64,000 bases of DNA from Bdellovibrionales bacterium Ga0074137 (GCA_001464715.1 LNDT01000030.1:62001-126000); one strand, 5' to 3'; positions 54,336-64,000 are shown, counted from the first letter of the stretch. The notes: generated from the letters alone by a model not told the origin. Translations and numbers: made by a program.

Positions 54336-56180
54336 CTATAGTTTCGTACCCAATTCGGCACGCTGTTTAGAATCGACTCGAATGTACTTTGGGTAATCGT
54401 AACCAACTTCAGTCCATTTGAAGTTTCGAACCCATCCGTGGACCACTCGGTAGCCGAGGCGGTGAGCATTGAAAATCCATGGGACATCTTCAGCAACGAT
54501 ATCGCGAAGTTTTAGATAAAGCTTCGTTCGCTCGGGGCCAGGAGGCAGCTTCAAAGAAGCTTCGTAGATTTTGTCGAACTCTGGGTTGTCGTACGAAGAG
54601 TCGTTCGGGCCCGGAGCTTTATTCTTCGAGTAAAAGAGCTGAAAGAAGTTCTGAGCGTCCGGATAATCTGCGCCCCATGCGATGCCGAAGATCTGCGCCT
54701 TCTGCGATTTGATCTTCTCTTGGAACTGAGGCCAAGTGTTCGAGTTGATTCGAACCTTGATCCCGATCTGCGACATCATTTGTACGAAAAATTCAGCGTT
54801 CTGCCGTGCGTTCGTGTCCGAAAGACCTTCGAACGTAAACTCAGGAAGGCCTTTTCCTTCAGGGAAGCCCGCTTTCGCGAGAAGCTCCTTCGCTTTCGCG
54901 ACATCAAACTGACCGTTCGGATTCTTGTACGCCGGATCGTTGCCATCGATTCCTGGAGGAACCGGCCCCTGTGCAGGGATACCGCGATCGTTCAAAAATT
55001 TAGTAATGTAGGTGGGAGTGTCATAAGCCAACGACATTGCCTGGCGGAGCTGCTTATTTTTACCAAGGACGGGATCAAGCAAGTTGAAGCCGATGTAAGT
55101 AACATCGAGGCCTGGCGTGATATCAAGAACCATCGCTTTTGCGCCAAGCTCGGGCGCGATCTGCGTCTTATTTTTTACGGCCGATTCGTAGTTGTCCTTT
55201 GGGATATCAAACCAATCAAAATTGCCTTTGAGACCGTTCTGCCAACGCGGTTGAGATTCAACAATCTCGCTGAAGACCAGTTGATCGGCAAACGGCAGTG
55301 GTTTCCCGGCGTCGGCCAAAAGGCCTTTTTCAGCATCGCCCGCGGCACCTTCCGAAGGATAAAGGTCGCTTCGGTACGTCGGATTTTTCTTGAGTGTGAT
55401 CTTCGAGTTGCGAACCCAATCCGAAGATTTTTCGAGCATGAAGGGACCTGTGCCCACGGGATTGTTCAAAAATTCTTTCCCGTACTTCTCGACCGCTTCT
55501 CGCGGGACTGCTGCGGCAAACGGCATTGTAAGAACGTAACCGAGCTGGTGATAGACGCCCGTAAGTTTAATTACGAGAGTTTGTGCGTCGGGCGCCGAAA
55601 GACCCTCGACCGGAGTGTCGTAATTCGCCTTTTCAGCTTTGACGGCGCTCGCCCACTCGTTAAGGCCTTTGATCTTCCCATCGAAAATCCAAAAGCCTTC
55701 CGAGACATTGCGCGGATCCGCAAGACGCTTCCAAGCGTAGATGAAATCTTGCGACGTCAGCTCGCGACCTTGACCGTCTTTGAACGCGGCGTTGTTGTGA
55801 AACTTCACACCTTTTTTGATTTTGAAAGTGTAGGTGAGTCCGTCTTTCGAAATCTCAGGCATTGCTTCAGCAAGTTTGGGCTCGAGTGTGAAAGGGCGCT
55901 TTAGGTAGTTGTACTGAAGAAGACCTTCGTACATCTGGCCGATCACAGTGGCTGAGTACTGATCGCTCGCCGCCAGAGGATCAAGACCCTTGAGATTCGC
56001 TGGGAGAGAAAGGTTCAGTGTCGAATCGTTTTCATCGAAACGTTTTTTTGTGCAGCCGGTGACAGCCAGAGCGACAGCCACAGCTCCTGCCAAAAGAACT
56101 TGGACAAACGTGGCCGAATGCGAACGTGGTCGGAACTGACGGCCGGGGTTCGGTGTGGGGACAGAGAACGTGCGGTTCAT
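54336..56180 (-). CDS. Family 5 peptide-binding lipoprotein (DppA/OppA class)
   Basis: 614 aa. Start at 56180 (MNRTFSVPT) after GAGGAG; the frame from 56210 runs through the ribosome site. The signal ends in VTGC, a lipobox, so the protein is membrane anchored. Family blocks are GLLQYN, LAEAMPEISKDGLTYTFKIKKGVKFHNN and NPVGTGPFMLEKSSDW, with C-terminal FGIAWGADYPDAQNFFQLF. The first gene of the importer operon. Confidence 0.93.
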   Translation of the reverse strand: MNRTFSVPTPNPGRQFRPRSHSATFVQVLLAGAVAVALAVTGCTKKRFDENDSTLNLSLPANLKGLDPLAASDQYSATVIGQMYEGLLQYNYLKRPFTLEPKLAEAMPEISKDGLTYTFKIKKGVKFHNNAAFKDGQGRELTSQDFIYAWKRLADPRNVSEGFWIFDGKIKGLNEWASAVKAEKANYDTPVEGLSAPDAQTLVIKLTGVYHQLGYVLTMPFAAAVPREAVEKYGKEFLNNPVGTGPFMLEKSSDWVRNSKITLKKNPTYRSDLYPSEGAAGDAEKGLLADAGKPLPFADQLVFSEIVESQPRWQNGLKGNFDWFDIPKDNYESAVKNKTQIAPELGAKAMVLDITPGLDVTYIGFNLLDPVLGKNKQLRQAMSLAYDTPTYITKFLNDRGIPAQGPVPPGIDGNDPAYKNPNGQFDVAKAKELLAKAGFPEGKGLPEFTFEGLSDTNARQNAEFFVQMMSQIGIKVRINSNTWPQFQEKIKSQKAQIFGIAWGADYPDAQNFFQLFYSKNKAPGPNDSSYDNPEFDKIYEASLKLPPGPERTKLYLKLRDIVAEDVPWIFNAHRLGYRVVHGWVRNFKWTEVGYDYPKYIRVDSKQRAELGTKL

Positions 56181-56243
56181 AATGGATATCTCCTCAAAGC
56201 AATCCGACATCGTGTATGGGGCTAACGAAATCTTGTCAAATCG

Positions 56244-56954
56244 TCAGGCTACCGGGATTCGAGGCGCCAAGAGTGCGGCTTCTTTCAGGGCCTGAGCGAG
56301 ATCGTGAGGGCTTTGAATGAGGAGCGAGGCCCCTGCTTTTGTCAGTTTTTCTGCGTTGCAGTATCCATAGGGGCAGCCGACCGCGTGGACCCCTGCGCGA
56401 GCGGCGGCTCCCATATCTGGAAATCCGTCTCCGACCATCACTGTTCGTTCTCTTGAAACGCCTGCGGAACGCATCACTTCAAGGAGCGGCAGCGGGTGCG
56501 GCTTTCGCTCTGACAGAGAGTCTGCGCCATAAACTTGCACCCACGGTACGGCGTCGAGGCCAAGTCCCTTCAGTGTGCGATGGGTCCAAGAAATGCGTTT
56601 GTTGGTGACGATGGCGACGTGATGTCCGGGCGTCTTTAGGTAGGTGTCCAGAAAATCAAACACGCCTGGAAAAACTTCGGTCTCGTTCAAGAGGTGCTCT
56701 TCGTAGACGAGTTCAAAAGACTTTGAAATTTCGGCAAGCTCGCGGTCGTTTCCGCGCGACTCCGGAAAACAATCCAGCACCAGTTGCATGAGGCCTTCCC
56801 CGATGGCGTCGACAATGACTTGATCTTCGAGCCTGGGGCGTCCGCGGCGGCGAAGCAGCTCTTGGACCGTGCTCACGATATCAGGTGCAGAGTGGATCAA
56901 GGTCCCGTCGAGATCAAAGATGACCAGATCGATATTATTTTCGGTCGCTTTCAT
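56244..56954 (-). CDS. gph: HAD-family phosphatase (phosphoglycolate phosphatase-like)
   Basis: 236 aa. Motif I FDLDGTLIHSA, motif II VTNKR, and motif III GDGFPDMGAAARAG with Lys upstream in ERKPHP. The cap type and length fit phosphoglycolate phosphatase, which removes the 2-phosphoglycolate formed in DNA repair. HAD specificity is hard to tell from sequence, so the exact substrate is uncertain. Confidence 0.82.
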   Translation of the reverse strand: MKATENNIDLVIFDLDGTLIHSAPDIVSTVQELLRRRGRPRLEDQVIVDAIGEGLMQLVLDCFPESRGNDRELAEISKSFELVYEEHLLNETEVFPGVFDFLDTYLKTPGHHVAIVTNKRISWTHRTLKGLGLDAVPWVQVYGADSLSERKPHPLPLLEVMRSAGVSRERTVMVGDGFPDMGAAARAGVHAVGCPYGYCNAEKLTKAGASLLIQSPHDLAQALKEAALLAPRIPVA

Positions 56955-56998
56955 AAAATTCTTACTAGCTTGCGGTCATCGCGTTCGCAAGCGACTCT

Positions 56999-57781
56999 AT
57001 GGAAATGATGAACAGAGTTTTTTCCCCGATGGTTGCGTTGATTATTTTATCGTCTATTTTTTCGGTCGCTGTCCTTTTCAGTGAGGCCGACGCAAGTGAG
57101 GCCAAATTTATTTCAAGTGAAAGCCTGCCGCCCGCTTTGATCGGCACTGCGAAGTTTAAGGATGGGACACCGGCCTACTTAGAAACGCATACGTTTGAAT
57201 TTAAAGATGGACGTCTTCTGGGGCTTTCGACCGAGTACCGAGCGGGTTCTTCGGGCGCAGAGCTCATTGCAAAAATGGCTCACGCCTTTCCGACGCCCGG
57301 CTATCTGCCTGACTACAGTTACACGGACCTTCGCAATGGTATCGAGCACCGGCTCGTCGCCGATACCGCCAGCGGAAATCTAAAAATGTCGCGAAAGCGC
57401 GATGGTGAAGAATCCACGAAAACAATCCCGCTGAACGGCCAGCAGGTCGCAGGTCAGGGCGTTTACTTTTGGATTCTTGCGAACCTCGATAAGATTCTAA
57501 AAAACGAACGTGTCTATGTAAAGTTCGTCGTTCCTGGCTTATTGGGGGACTACTCATTTCATGCAGATCTTTTGAAAACGGAAAATGGGCGCCACACCAT
57601 CAAAGTCGAACTCGACAATTGGTTCTTTCGGCTCTTCGCTTCGAAAACCCAGTTTGATCTTGATCAAAAAACAAGAAGGCTCCTCGAGTACCGAGGGCCT
57701 TCCAATGTCGCCGATGCTAAACGAAAGTACCGGGACGTGGTGATTACTTACAGCGCGGGCTCACAGGCCCAAGCTCTTTAG
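56999..57781 (+). CDS. Hypothetical exported protein
   Basis: 260 aa with a signal sequence (ending ADASEA). The mature part is beta-rich with HTFEFKDGRLLG, YSYTDLRNGIEHRL and an AQFD-like end (TQFDLDQKTRRLLEYRGPSN). This recalls DUF3108/DUF6134-type periplasmic proteins, but the match is weak. Starts at 57005 or 57008 are also possible. Its stop overlaps that of the convergent aceE gene by four bases. Confidence 0.7.
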   Translation: MEMMNRVFSPMVALIILSSIFSVAVLFSEADASEAKFISSESLPPALIGTAKFKDGTPAYLETHTFEFKDGRLLGLSTEYRAGSSGAELIAKMAHAFPTPGYLPDYSYTDLRNGIEHRLVADTASGNLKMSRKRDGEESTKTIPLNGQQVAGQGVYFWILANLDKILKNERVYVKFVVPGLLGDYSFHADLLKTENGRHTIKVELDNWFFRLFASKTQFDLDQKTRRLLEYRGPSNVADAKRKYRDVVITYSAGSQAQAL

Positions 57782-60726
57782 TGCGTGTCGCTGGGGCGCT
57801 CGGGCCAAAGCGTTCGCCAATCCACTTTTTCCACTTGAGCAGCTTCGGGCTGCTGCTGAAGAGCTGCCAAAACATGCGGCGCGATCTGCACTTGCTCAAG
57901 CGCTGTCTCTGACAGAACTTTTCCGCAAGCCTCGACGATCGATTCGCTGTCGAGGTGGTGGTACGCATAGATCTCGTTTGGACGCCCGCACTTTGAGTGC
58001 TTTCGAACCGCGAGGGCTTCTTGGCGAACACCCAACGCTGATCCGATATTGTCCATGAGCCCCGGTTCACCGTCGTGAACCGAAACACAGGGAACTCTTC
58101 GTCCTGCGACCATTGCGAGTTCCACGGCGCCGTGACCGTTGCCCTGTCCATTCGTGTAGGCGGCCGGTACCAAATGCAGATTTGCATTCAGCTGCAGGCG
58201 CTCTTTCAAAAGTGAATAGTCATTTTCGTGCGCTTGCACGCCAAGTAGCAGATCCGTCGAAGTCACGACGATGACGTTGGCGAAGATTCCGCGGCGAAGA
58301 AGAGCGTCGCTGGCTTTTAGCGCTTCGGTCGTCAGCGAACCGAGCGCAAAAATATTTACGACATTGTCGCCGGGCTCGTACCCCGCGTAACCCCGGTAGT
58401 CGACCAAGTAGTACGCGCCCGCAAGCACATCTTGACGGACGACTTCAAACATTTCTTCTTCACTGAGGGATTCAACTTGCGCCTCGTCGACCGCACCAGG
58501 CATTTCAAAGCCCGTCGCGTGCAGGAGTCTTGAGCGGTCCGATTTGAATCGCAGCTGACGTTTTAGATTCTGCAAAAACGCTTTTTGCTCGGCGCCGCGA
58601 GTGACACCGCGGATGATCACACCCGTGCGACCGGCGTTGTCGCCAGTCATATGACGGCGAATCGATTCGCTCATGATCCAGTCAAGCTCTTGGCAGAAGA
58701 ATGGTTCCCACGTGATCTGGTTTGGAATTTGGAAGTCGGACTTCCAACCGTGTTGCGCGCCTTCGGGCGAAAGTGTCACGCCGGCGGGAGTTCCCACACA
58801 GATGAAACTCGATTTCCAATACAGATTATAGAAAAACTGATCGTGCGCACGCTTGATGAAGAAGTCATAGACGGTCATCAGCGGCAAAATCGGAATTCCA
58901 ATGAACTCACGAATTTTTCCATAAGAACCAACACACGACATGACGTTCGACTCGGCGATTTCAAAACGAATGAATCGATCCGAATTTTCTTCGCCCGGAA
59001 CAAGGTCGGGAAGTTTTCGGTCCTTCACGCCAAGTTCGGTTTCGATGTCTGTTGTGACGGCCGCACCGAAAATTTTCCCGTCCATCGCGGGATTTAGATT
59101 TGTCGATGTTCCTACGTCGGGCGCCATCGTGACGAAAAGTTCCGAAGGCACACGCCACGGAAGTTCTTCGGGCTTTGCCGCGTCGGGCGCCGCATTTGCG
59201 ATACGTGTGAGTTTCGCGGTCAGCTGACCCAGCATCCACTGTGTGTGGGGGTACTGAGCCATCTTGAGCGAAATCCCCATCGCAACGGGAATTTCACCGT
59301 TCTTTTGCATGCGGTCTTGGAAGCTCTTCCAGTTTTTGTCGCGAAGAGCGTACTGCGATTTGATGTCCGAGTAGAGTTCATCGCCGCGAAGTGCGAGATA
59401 CTTTCCTTCTTCAGTTTTTGAATCGAAGCCCTCAAAATAACGACCGTCGGCCAACTTTCCGCCCTGATCAAAACTTAAATTCTGAGCTCGGCGCAAAGCA
59501 TCGACTTCGTCTTGATCTGGCAACGACGAGTGGTTACCCGAGGCTGCGGCATTCTCAAGGCCCCAGCCTTTCAGTGTGTGCGCGATAATCATTGTTGGTT
59601 TGCGAGGGTTTTCTTTCGACTGAAGCATCGCATTTGCCATCGTGATAATGTCGTGACCACCAAGATCGCGAAGTCCCCAGTAGAGCTCCTGATCGGTAAT
59701 TCCGCTGAGGAAAGACTTTAAATCGGGATGCGACTTCATCAGTCCTTTTCGCAAAGACGCCATGTCTTTGACGAGGAGAAGCGATTGAAGCTCGTAATCC
59801 TGAAGACCATTTTCAAGGAAGTTTTTGAAAACTTCGCCGCCGGCGCGTTTGAAGAGTTCAAGACGCTTATGACCGTGCTGGACTTGAATCACGTCCCAAC
59901 CGTTGGCGAGAAGCGTTCGCTCGATGCGCTTGTCGTCGGTGCCGTTCATGATTTCTTTGTTCGTGATGCGGTGACCGTCGAGCGACTGGCGGTTGTAGTC
60001 GACAATCCATGTGAGGTTTCCAAGTTCACGTTCAGCGAAATCCGGAATCGCCTCGTGCAAAGATCCTTCGCGGAATTCCGAATCGCCGATGATCGACCAA
60101 AAGTGAGCGTCAGGAACGTCATAGCCGTGATCTTTAGCAAAACGGTACGCGTGCGCGAGGTACCCAGCGTTCACTGGTGGAATGCCGACCGTGCCCGAAG
60201 GTAAAAATCCGTGATGATCGGAATCGTAAGCGGAATGGTACGACTGAAAAACAGGTTCGCCGTCTTTTGAAAACTTGCGAAGCCCCTCCATCGCTTTGTC
60301 CATGTCGTCTTGTGAGAGGCGCGAAAGATCTTGTCCCAAGAAATCAGGACCGTGGCTTGCGAAATCATGCGTGCCGCTGGTCGCAGCGTTTTTTAGCATC
60401 AGTTTTAGAAGATAGTTGTAAGAGTGATCGACCGGTGCCGCATGCGGCTTGTTGGCGATGTAGTCGAAACCACTTTTTACGATCAGGTGAAGGGCGCCTG
60501 TGATGTGCAGTGAGCTTGCGCACGCGGCGGGGTGACCTCCGATTTTCGGGTCTCCTTTATCTTTTTCGCGATTGTTCGCGAGCCAGATCATCTGCGTGGT
60601 TAAATAGTGCGCTCGACCGCAGATGCGATCCAAAACTTCTTTGGACGCGCGAATCGGAGACTTCGAAAAATCTTTTGCAGATTTTTTCTCAGTCGCGGAT
60701 CCGCGGGCAGAAGATTTCGAAGACAA
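57778..60726 (-). CDS. aceE: Pyruvate dehydrogenase E1 component, homodimeric type
   Basis: Thiamine-diphosphate enzyme that decarboxylates pyruvate for acetyl-CoA synthesis. About 982 aa from TTG 60726, which has GGGAGGA four bases upstream; the open frame extends to 60864 but that part lacks a start signal. Family blocks: GGHPAACASSL, DHHGFLPSGTVG, the ThDP motif GDSEFREGS...NRQSLDG, HTLKGWG, and in the second half FIRFEIAESNVMSCVGSYGK. Longer than the 887-aa Escherichia coli enzyme. E2 and E3 genes are not in this window, which is unusual for a gene normally next to aceF. Confidence 0.92.
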   Translation of the reverse strand: MSSKSSARGSATEKKSAKDFSKSPIRASKEVLDRICGRAHYLTTQMIWLANNREKDKGDPKIGGHPAACASSLHITGALHLIVKSGFDYIANKPHAAPVDHSYNYLLKLMLKNAATSGTHDFASHGPDFLGQDLSRLSQDDMDKAMEGLRKFSKDGEPVFQSYHSAYDSDHHGFLPSGTVGIPPVNAGYLAHAYRFAKDHGYDVPDAHFWSIIGDSEFREGSLHEAIPDFAERELGNLTWIVDYNRQSLDGHRITNKEIMNGTDDKRIERTLLANGWDVIQVQHGHKRLELFKRAGGEVFKNFLENGLQDYELQSLLLVKDMASLRKGLMKSHPDLKSFLSGITDQELYWGLRDLGGHDIITMANAMLQSKENPRKPTMIIAHTLKGWGLENAAASGNHSSLPDQDEVDALRRAQNLSFDQGGKLADGRYFEGFDSKTEEGKYLALRGDELYSDIKSQYALRDKNWKSFQDRMQKNGEIPVAMGISLKMAQYPHTQWMLGQLTAKLTRIANAAPDAAKPEELPWRVPSELFVTMAPDVGTSTNLNPAMDGKIFGAAVTTDIETELGVKDRKLPDLVPGEENSDRFIRFEIAESNVMSCVGSYGKIREFIGIPILPLMTVYDFFIKRAHDQFFYNLYWKSSFICVGTPAGVTLSPEGAQHGWKSDFQIPNQITWEPFFCQELDWIMSESIRRHMTGDNAGRTGVIIRGVTRGAEQKAFLQNLKRQLRFKSDRSRLLHATGFEMPGAVDEAQVESLSEEEMFEVVRQDVLAGAYYLVDYRGYAGYEPGDNVVNIFALGSLTTEALKASDALLRRGIFANVIVVTSTDLLLGVQAHENDYSLLKERLQLNANLHLVPAAYTNGQGNGHGAVELAMVAGRRVPCVSVHDGEPGLMDNIGSALGVRQEALAVRKHSKCGRPNEIYAYHHLDSESIVEACGKVLSETALEQVQIAPHVLAALQQQPEAAQVEKVDWRTLWPERPSDTH

Positions 60727-60916
60727 GGCTTCCTCCCGGTTTAAGTTTCCGATGCCAGTTTTAAGGCAAAAGTTCAGAGCAAAAGGTCTAACAGGGACCC
60801 AAGGGGTCCCACAAGCTAGCCGCCTTAAGCTCTGCATCATTGTAGCCGTATGGCTTAACGGCATTCTGGGTTGTTTTAAGTACCCCGGAGAAGCTGAATT
60901 CGCGCGATTCGGTGCC

Positions 60917-62128
60917 TCATTCTGAGGCGATCATCACACCAAGACCGAAATCAAAGGTTACGAGTTGGGCCTTGGCGGAGGACGCCGAAAGCCATTGATC
61001 GACGGTGCTAGAGACTTTCGAAAAACTTGAATCGAAAGTCGCGTCGAGCTCATGAAATCCGGAATCGCTGAGGTTCACAGTCCGCCGTAGCAAGTGAATC
61101 TGCTCTGACTGCAGAGGGCTTAGTTTTTGTGAGGACTGTTTCACAGCTTCCGCGATGATTTGACGAAGTGAGAAGATGACAAGTTCAGGATCGACCAAAC
61201 GCAGTCGCATTGCGATGGGCCCAGTGTCCCAGTTCATCACAATCAGTTTCATTTTTCCGATTTCGTATTGCTCGGTCGGAACTTTCGCAAAGAAGGGGGG
61301 CACAGTGTTGTTCGGTGCAAACGACCGCGTTCGACGACCGAAAAGTTTTTCGGGCAATTCCACCGTTCGCCAGAATGTCGTCATGAGAGACGAAATAGAG
61401 GTGGCTTTCGAAAGAGCGACAACCGCAAAGCTTCCGCAGCCGGCTCCTTCAAATTTTTCGGGATCTGGCATCATTCCGAAATTCGCCAGCGGCTTAGACG
61501 GGTGAGATACATAAGACTTCACGAAGTCGCGCACGTTCAAGCAATCCGCCGTAGGCACCTCAACGACGAGCGCCGTGTGGGTGTTGGGTGTTTTTCCATT
61601 TTCGATCTTCGACTTTCGTTCGTCGGAAAAATACTTTTGAATTTGAATGCCGTTTTGAATTTCGCCATCGGTGAAGGTCGAGACAATCGCTGTCACGCCC
61701 CAGCCCGATTCCAGCATCTCGTTCACTTGATTGCTGGACTCTCCTGTCTGCGCGGCAAAGCCCTCCAGGCGATTCTCCTGAAGAGGTTCAGCGCAAGACC
61801 ATCCAATCGACATGTGGCCGATGGAAGATTTGCTCGCGATTTGATTCGAGCTCATCGAATTTTTAAATCGATTCGGTGATCGCATGTCCATCGCCGATAT
61901 GGGCAGTTTTTTATAAAGCGCGACGTAACTTTTGCCGACCTGAAATCTCTGCCGAAAAGCCAACAACGATGCGGGCCAGCCTCCGCTTTCGATTTGAGCC
62001 CAAAGCTCTTGCTGCGTAGGCGCGACGGACGAGCTCTCGGCCGCCGAAACGACTCCAGGCGAGCCTAAGATGTAGCTCCAGAGGACACCAACAAGAGTTA
62101 ATTGGATCAGACGATTTATCTGGTTCAT
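60917..62128 (-). CDS. Hypothetical exported protein
   Basis: 403 aa from the ATG at 62128; the frame from 62227 adds an arginine-rich stretch before the signal sequence and is rejected. The signal ends near VVSAAES. Three cysteines occur in the mature part (WSCAEP, ADCLNV, GAGCGS). Several blocks suggest a periplasmic protein with mixed structure but no motif is recognised. Confidence 0.7.
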   Translation of the reverse strand: MNQINRLIQLTLVGVLWSYILGSPGVVSAAESSSVAPTQQELWAQIESGGWPASLLAFRQRFQVGKSYVALYKKLPISAMDMRSPNRFKNSMSSNQIASKSSIGHMSIGWSCAEPLQENRLEGFAAQTGESSNQVNEMLESGWGVTAIVSTFTDGEIQNGIQIQKYFSDERKSKIENGKTPNTHTALVVEVPTADCLNVRDFVKSYVSHPSKPLANFGMMPDPEKFEGAGCGSFAVVALSKATSISSLMTTFWRTVELPEKLFGRRTRSFAPNNTVPPFFAKVPTEQYEIGKMKLIVMNWDTGPIAMRLRLVDPELVIFSLRQIIAEAVKQSSQKLSPLQSEQIHLLRRTVNLSDSGFHELDATFDSSFSKVSSTVDQWLSASSAKAQLVTFDFGLGVMIASE

Positions 62129-62346
62129 TGGTCCAATTCGTCTAGCGAAATTCGAGCCGAGGTGCCATCGGAATTCATCCCGAAATGGCGGCGGACGAAT
62201 GGTGGGTAACGGCCGCCCAATGGGCATTCCCGCCGCCGACTAATTACTTCAAGGTCTGTCCTCTTTTTCGACGGTGACGAAGGCGTCGGTGCGACTCCAC
62301 GGGGTCACCTGTTTGGCGCGCATGTTGCCTCCGTGACCGAGACCCT

Positions 62347-63492
62347 ATGAATCAGTTTTCAAGGACACTCTTAATTCTGGTTTCGATTTTCGGTGGTGCT
62401 CTTGCCGGCGGGGCTGATGCTTTGGCTGCAGCGCCACTTGGAAAGTGCCAATCGCTGTTCCGTTCGTCATCACAAAGCTTGTCGGTGGCGCCCTCCGCAG
62501 AACTTGGTCCCACAGAACTTATTCCGTCGGACGTGATTGTTCGGAAAATGAATCCTCGGCGTGTCATCGTGTCGGAGGTGCGGCCGTCTCAAGAGTGGAC
62601 AGAATCGATGGAAAAGATCCGTTCAGCCCTACAGCAGCTGAAGCATCCGCTGAAAGGTTACGACCAAGCGGTTATCTATCCAATGTCGGGTTTTGATCTT
62701 GCGACGCCACTCATTTTGTTTCCCAAGGCACAGACTTATATTCTGATCGATAACCATTCGCTGATGAGACCGTATGAGATTTCGGACTTTCTAAAAAGAC
62801 GTGTTGAGCTTGATTATGTCGATCGGAACTCCGATTGGGTTCGTTTTGACCGAACAGGGGCTGATATTTTCCCGCGCCTTATGACGGCGCTTTATGCGCA
62901 TGCTCCAAAAACGGAAATCGTGGCGATCGAATTTTATATTGATGCTGTCGAGAACGTGAGTGCGAAAATAGTCGTACGCACCATGGAAAATTCGTCGGTA
63001 GATTCGTCAGCCAAAGAAGTCGAGAAAACGATTTGGTACTTGGTCGGCGAAGTCGGACATGTCGACCGCGAGGCGAAAGTCGACGCCGAAAGCCACCGAA
63101 GCTACATGTCTCAAAGGGAAAAGCCTTATCGGGACTTCGGTCCACCGTGGTGGGGGCCTCTGGTCGATCAAATAGCGCCGCGAACGTTGATCTTAAAAGG
63201 TTCAATGAGCGGACTTCGGCCGGCGAGACACGATAATCCATTGCCTGGGCGCGAGCGATTGCTTGCACCGCTCCTTCGCGACGGCGGACTTATTGTTGAA
63301 GGGTCAAGCCCGATGGATCAGTACCACGATGCCGACTGGGCTAAGACCCTTGATCCAAAACGGACGCGCTGGGAATTCACCGATGGCGACTCACGTTTTA
63401 AAGTCGCTCGAGCCTCTGCCGAACTTCGCAATGTCGAGTTCAGTTACGCGCGCAACGTCCGCATTGGGTTTTATGACCCGGTGAAGAAATAG
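62347..63492 (+). CDS. Hypothetical exported protein
   Basis: 381 aa with a signal sequence (ending DALAAAP). Only one cysteine. The blocks VIYPMSGFDLATPLILFPKAQTY and LLRDGGLIVEGSSP recall a Rossmann-like fold used by methyltransferases (a strand-loop-helix pattern), yet the protein looks exported. I cannot assign a family. A gene of similar type (exported, unknown) is divergent at 60.9-62.1 kb. Confidence 0.68.
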   Translation: MNQFSRTLLILVSIFGGALAGGADALAAAPLGKCQSLFRSSSQSLSVAPSAELGPTELIPSDVIVRKMNPRRVIVSEVRPSQEWTESMEKIRSALQQLKHPLKGYDQAVIYPMSGFDLATPLILFPKAQTYILIDNHSLMRPYEISDFLKRRVELDYVDRNSDWVRFDRTGADIFPRLMTALYAHAPKTEIVAIEFYIDAVENVSAKIVVRTMENSSVDSSAKEVEKTIWYLVGEVGHVDREAKVDAESHRSYMSQREKPYRDFGPPWWGPLVDQIAPRTLILKGSMSGLRPARHDNPLPGRERLLAPLLRDGGLIVEGSSPMDQYHDADWAKTLDPKRTRWEFTDGDSRFKVARASAELRNVEFSYARNVRIGFYDPVKK

Positions 63493-63688
63493 GGATTAAC
63501 CTCCGGTGTGCTCCGGGCGTACAGGTCTGAAGAAAATTCTCGGAAGAGATTATTTCGGCGTCTTCATCCAGCGATCAGGCAGAGGGCGCGAGATTTCGAT
63601 GGCTTGCGGTTTGCTGTCATAACGGCCGTCCATCAAAGTTTTGCTCGACTAAGTTGCCGGGACGAAATCCCAGAAAAGGTTCTCGCAA

Positions 63689-64000
63689 ATGAACATCATA
63701 TCTTTCCAATCACTCGCTCTTGCGACCCTTTGCTTTTTGTCCGCGGCGTGCGGCAGTAACAACGGTGGCGGCAGTCCCGGCGCGGTGCAGGCGGCCGCGG
63801 CGAACGTGCGAAACGAAAAGGTCACCTGCACCATGGAAACTGTCATGCGAACGAAGCGGAACGGTGAACCTGAAACCAAAACGCTCGAAACATCGTCCGT
63901 CGTTGCGTTCCGAAAAGTCGAGACCTCGGCGGATGGAAGCGCTGAAGTCTCCGACGTGAACGGTGAAAGAACTGACGAAACCTTTACGATTGTAGGAGAC
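63689..64000 (+). CDS. Lipoprotein, partial (runs past the window end)
   Basis: From ATG 63689 the frame is open to the last base (104 codons). The ribosome site is AAAAGG. A short hydrophobic signal ends in LSAAC, a lipobox, followed by GSNNGGGSPG. The visible part contains VTCTMETVMRTKRNGEPETK and looks beta-rich. Family unknown. Confidence 0.75.
   Translation, partial: MNIISFQSLALATLCFLSAACGSNNGGGSPGAVQAAAANVRNEKVTCTMETVMRTKRNGEPETKTLETSSVVAFRKVETSADGSAEVSDVNGERTDETFTIVGD

Noticed and set aside
54720-55904. Long open frame (394 codons) on the plus strand
   Set aside because: It is the antisense of the peptide-binding lipoprotein gene, which has a clear family match, signal peptide and ribosome site.

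Overview
The window reads as a compact chromosomal segment of a Gram-negative bacterium, most likely a member of the Bdellovibrionota (Bdellovibrio-like). That placement is an inference. It rests on lipoprotein and outer-membrane genes, LPS heptose synthesis, a large homodimeric-type pyruvate dehydrogenase E1, and especially long chimeric phage-tail-fibre-like surface proteins, a class I associate with predatory Bdellovibrio. No rRNA, tRNA, CRISPR array or prophage was recognised.

Left part (1-19.6 kb), mostly housekeeping. A partial gene and an exported protein precede ribD. A convergent minus-strand operon runs SelO-like pseudokinase, hldD, an aromatic amino acid hydroxylase with a long C-terminal extension, and trmJ. 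A REP-associated (Y1/RAYT) transposase gene flanked by perfect 23-bp inverted repeats (8091-8865) sits between the SelO-like gene and an ATP-grasp gene. Then come xth, fxsA, an SH3-domain protein, a zinc-finger-less DksA/TraR-like protein, a membrane protein, a YkgJ-type cysteine-cluster protein with an agmatinase-family enzyme, and a peptide-type ABC importer (binding protein plus two permeases, no ATPases).

Centre (19.6-35.0 kb), the most unusual region. Five large secreted proteins lie on the minus strand: three modular fibre-like proteins with a common N-terminal region but different C-terminal tips (one has YadA-type 14-residue head repeats, one a DUF1566-like tip), and two about 1080-residue proteins made of 49-residue repeats, each with 21 copies of a G-G-x-F motif and four conserved cysteines. 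The third fibre gene overlaps the two repeat genes at start/stop codons. All three fibre genes carry a sigma-28-like CCGATA(A/G) box only 6-9 nt before the start codon and dyad-like sequence 40-70 nt upstream. The genes therefore look co-regulated and possibly leaderless. An outer-membrane beta-barrel gene lies just upstream. I infer a surface adhesion or prey/host recognition locus.

Right part (35-64 kb). A leuS-speA-DUF1653 operon is followed by a REC-GGDEF diguanylate cyclase, a CDF metal transporter with a damaged-looking cytoplasmic domain, a small lipoprotein, gamma-glutamyltransferase with a DUF486 protein, trmB, a large lipoprotein, a 2Fe-2S ferredoxin, trxB with a response regulator, and an M48-like lipoprotein with a broken HExxH motif. 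Next is a complete Dpp/Opp-type importer (binding protein, two permeases, two ATPases), then a HAD phosphatase, an exported protein, aceE and three exported proteins, the last cut by the window end. The ATPases of the second importer could energise the ATPase-less one at 15.7-19.6 kb, and SpeA with the agmatinase-family enzyme could make putrescine from arginine; both links are inferences.
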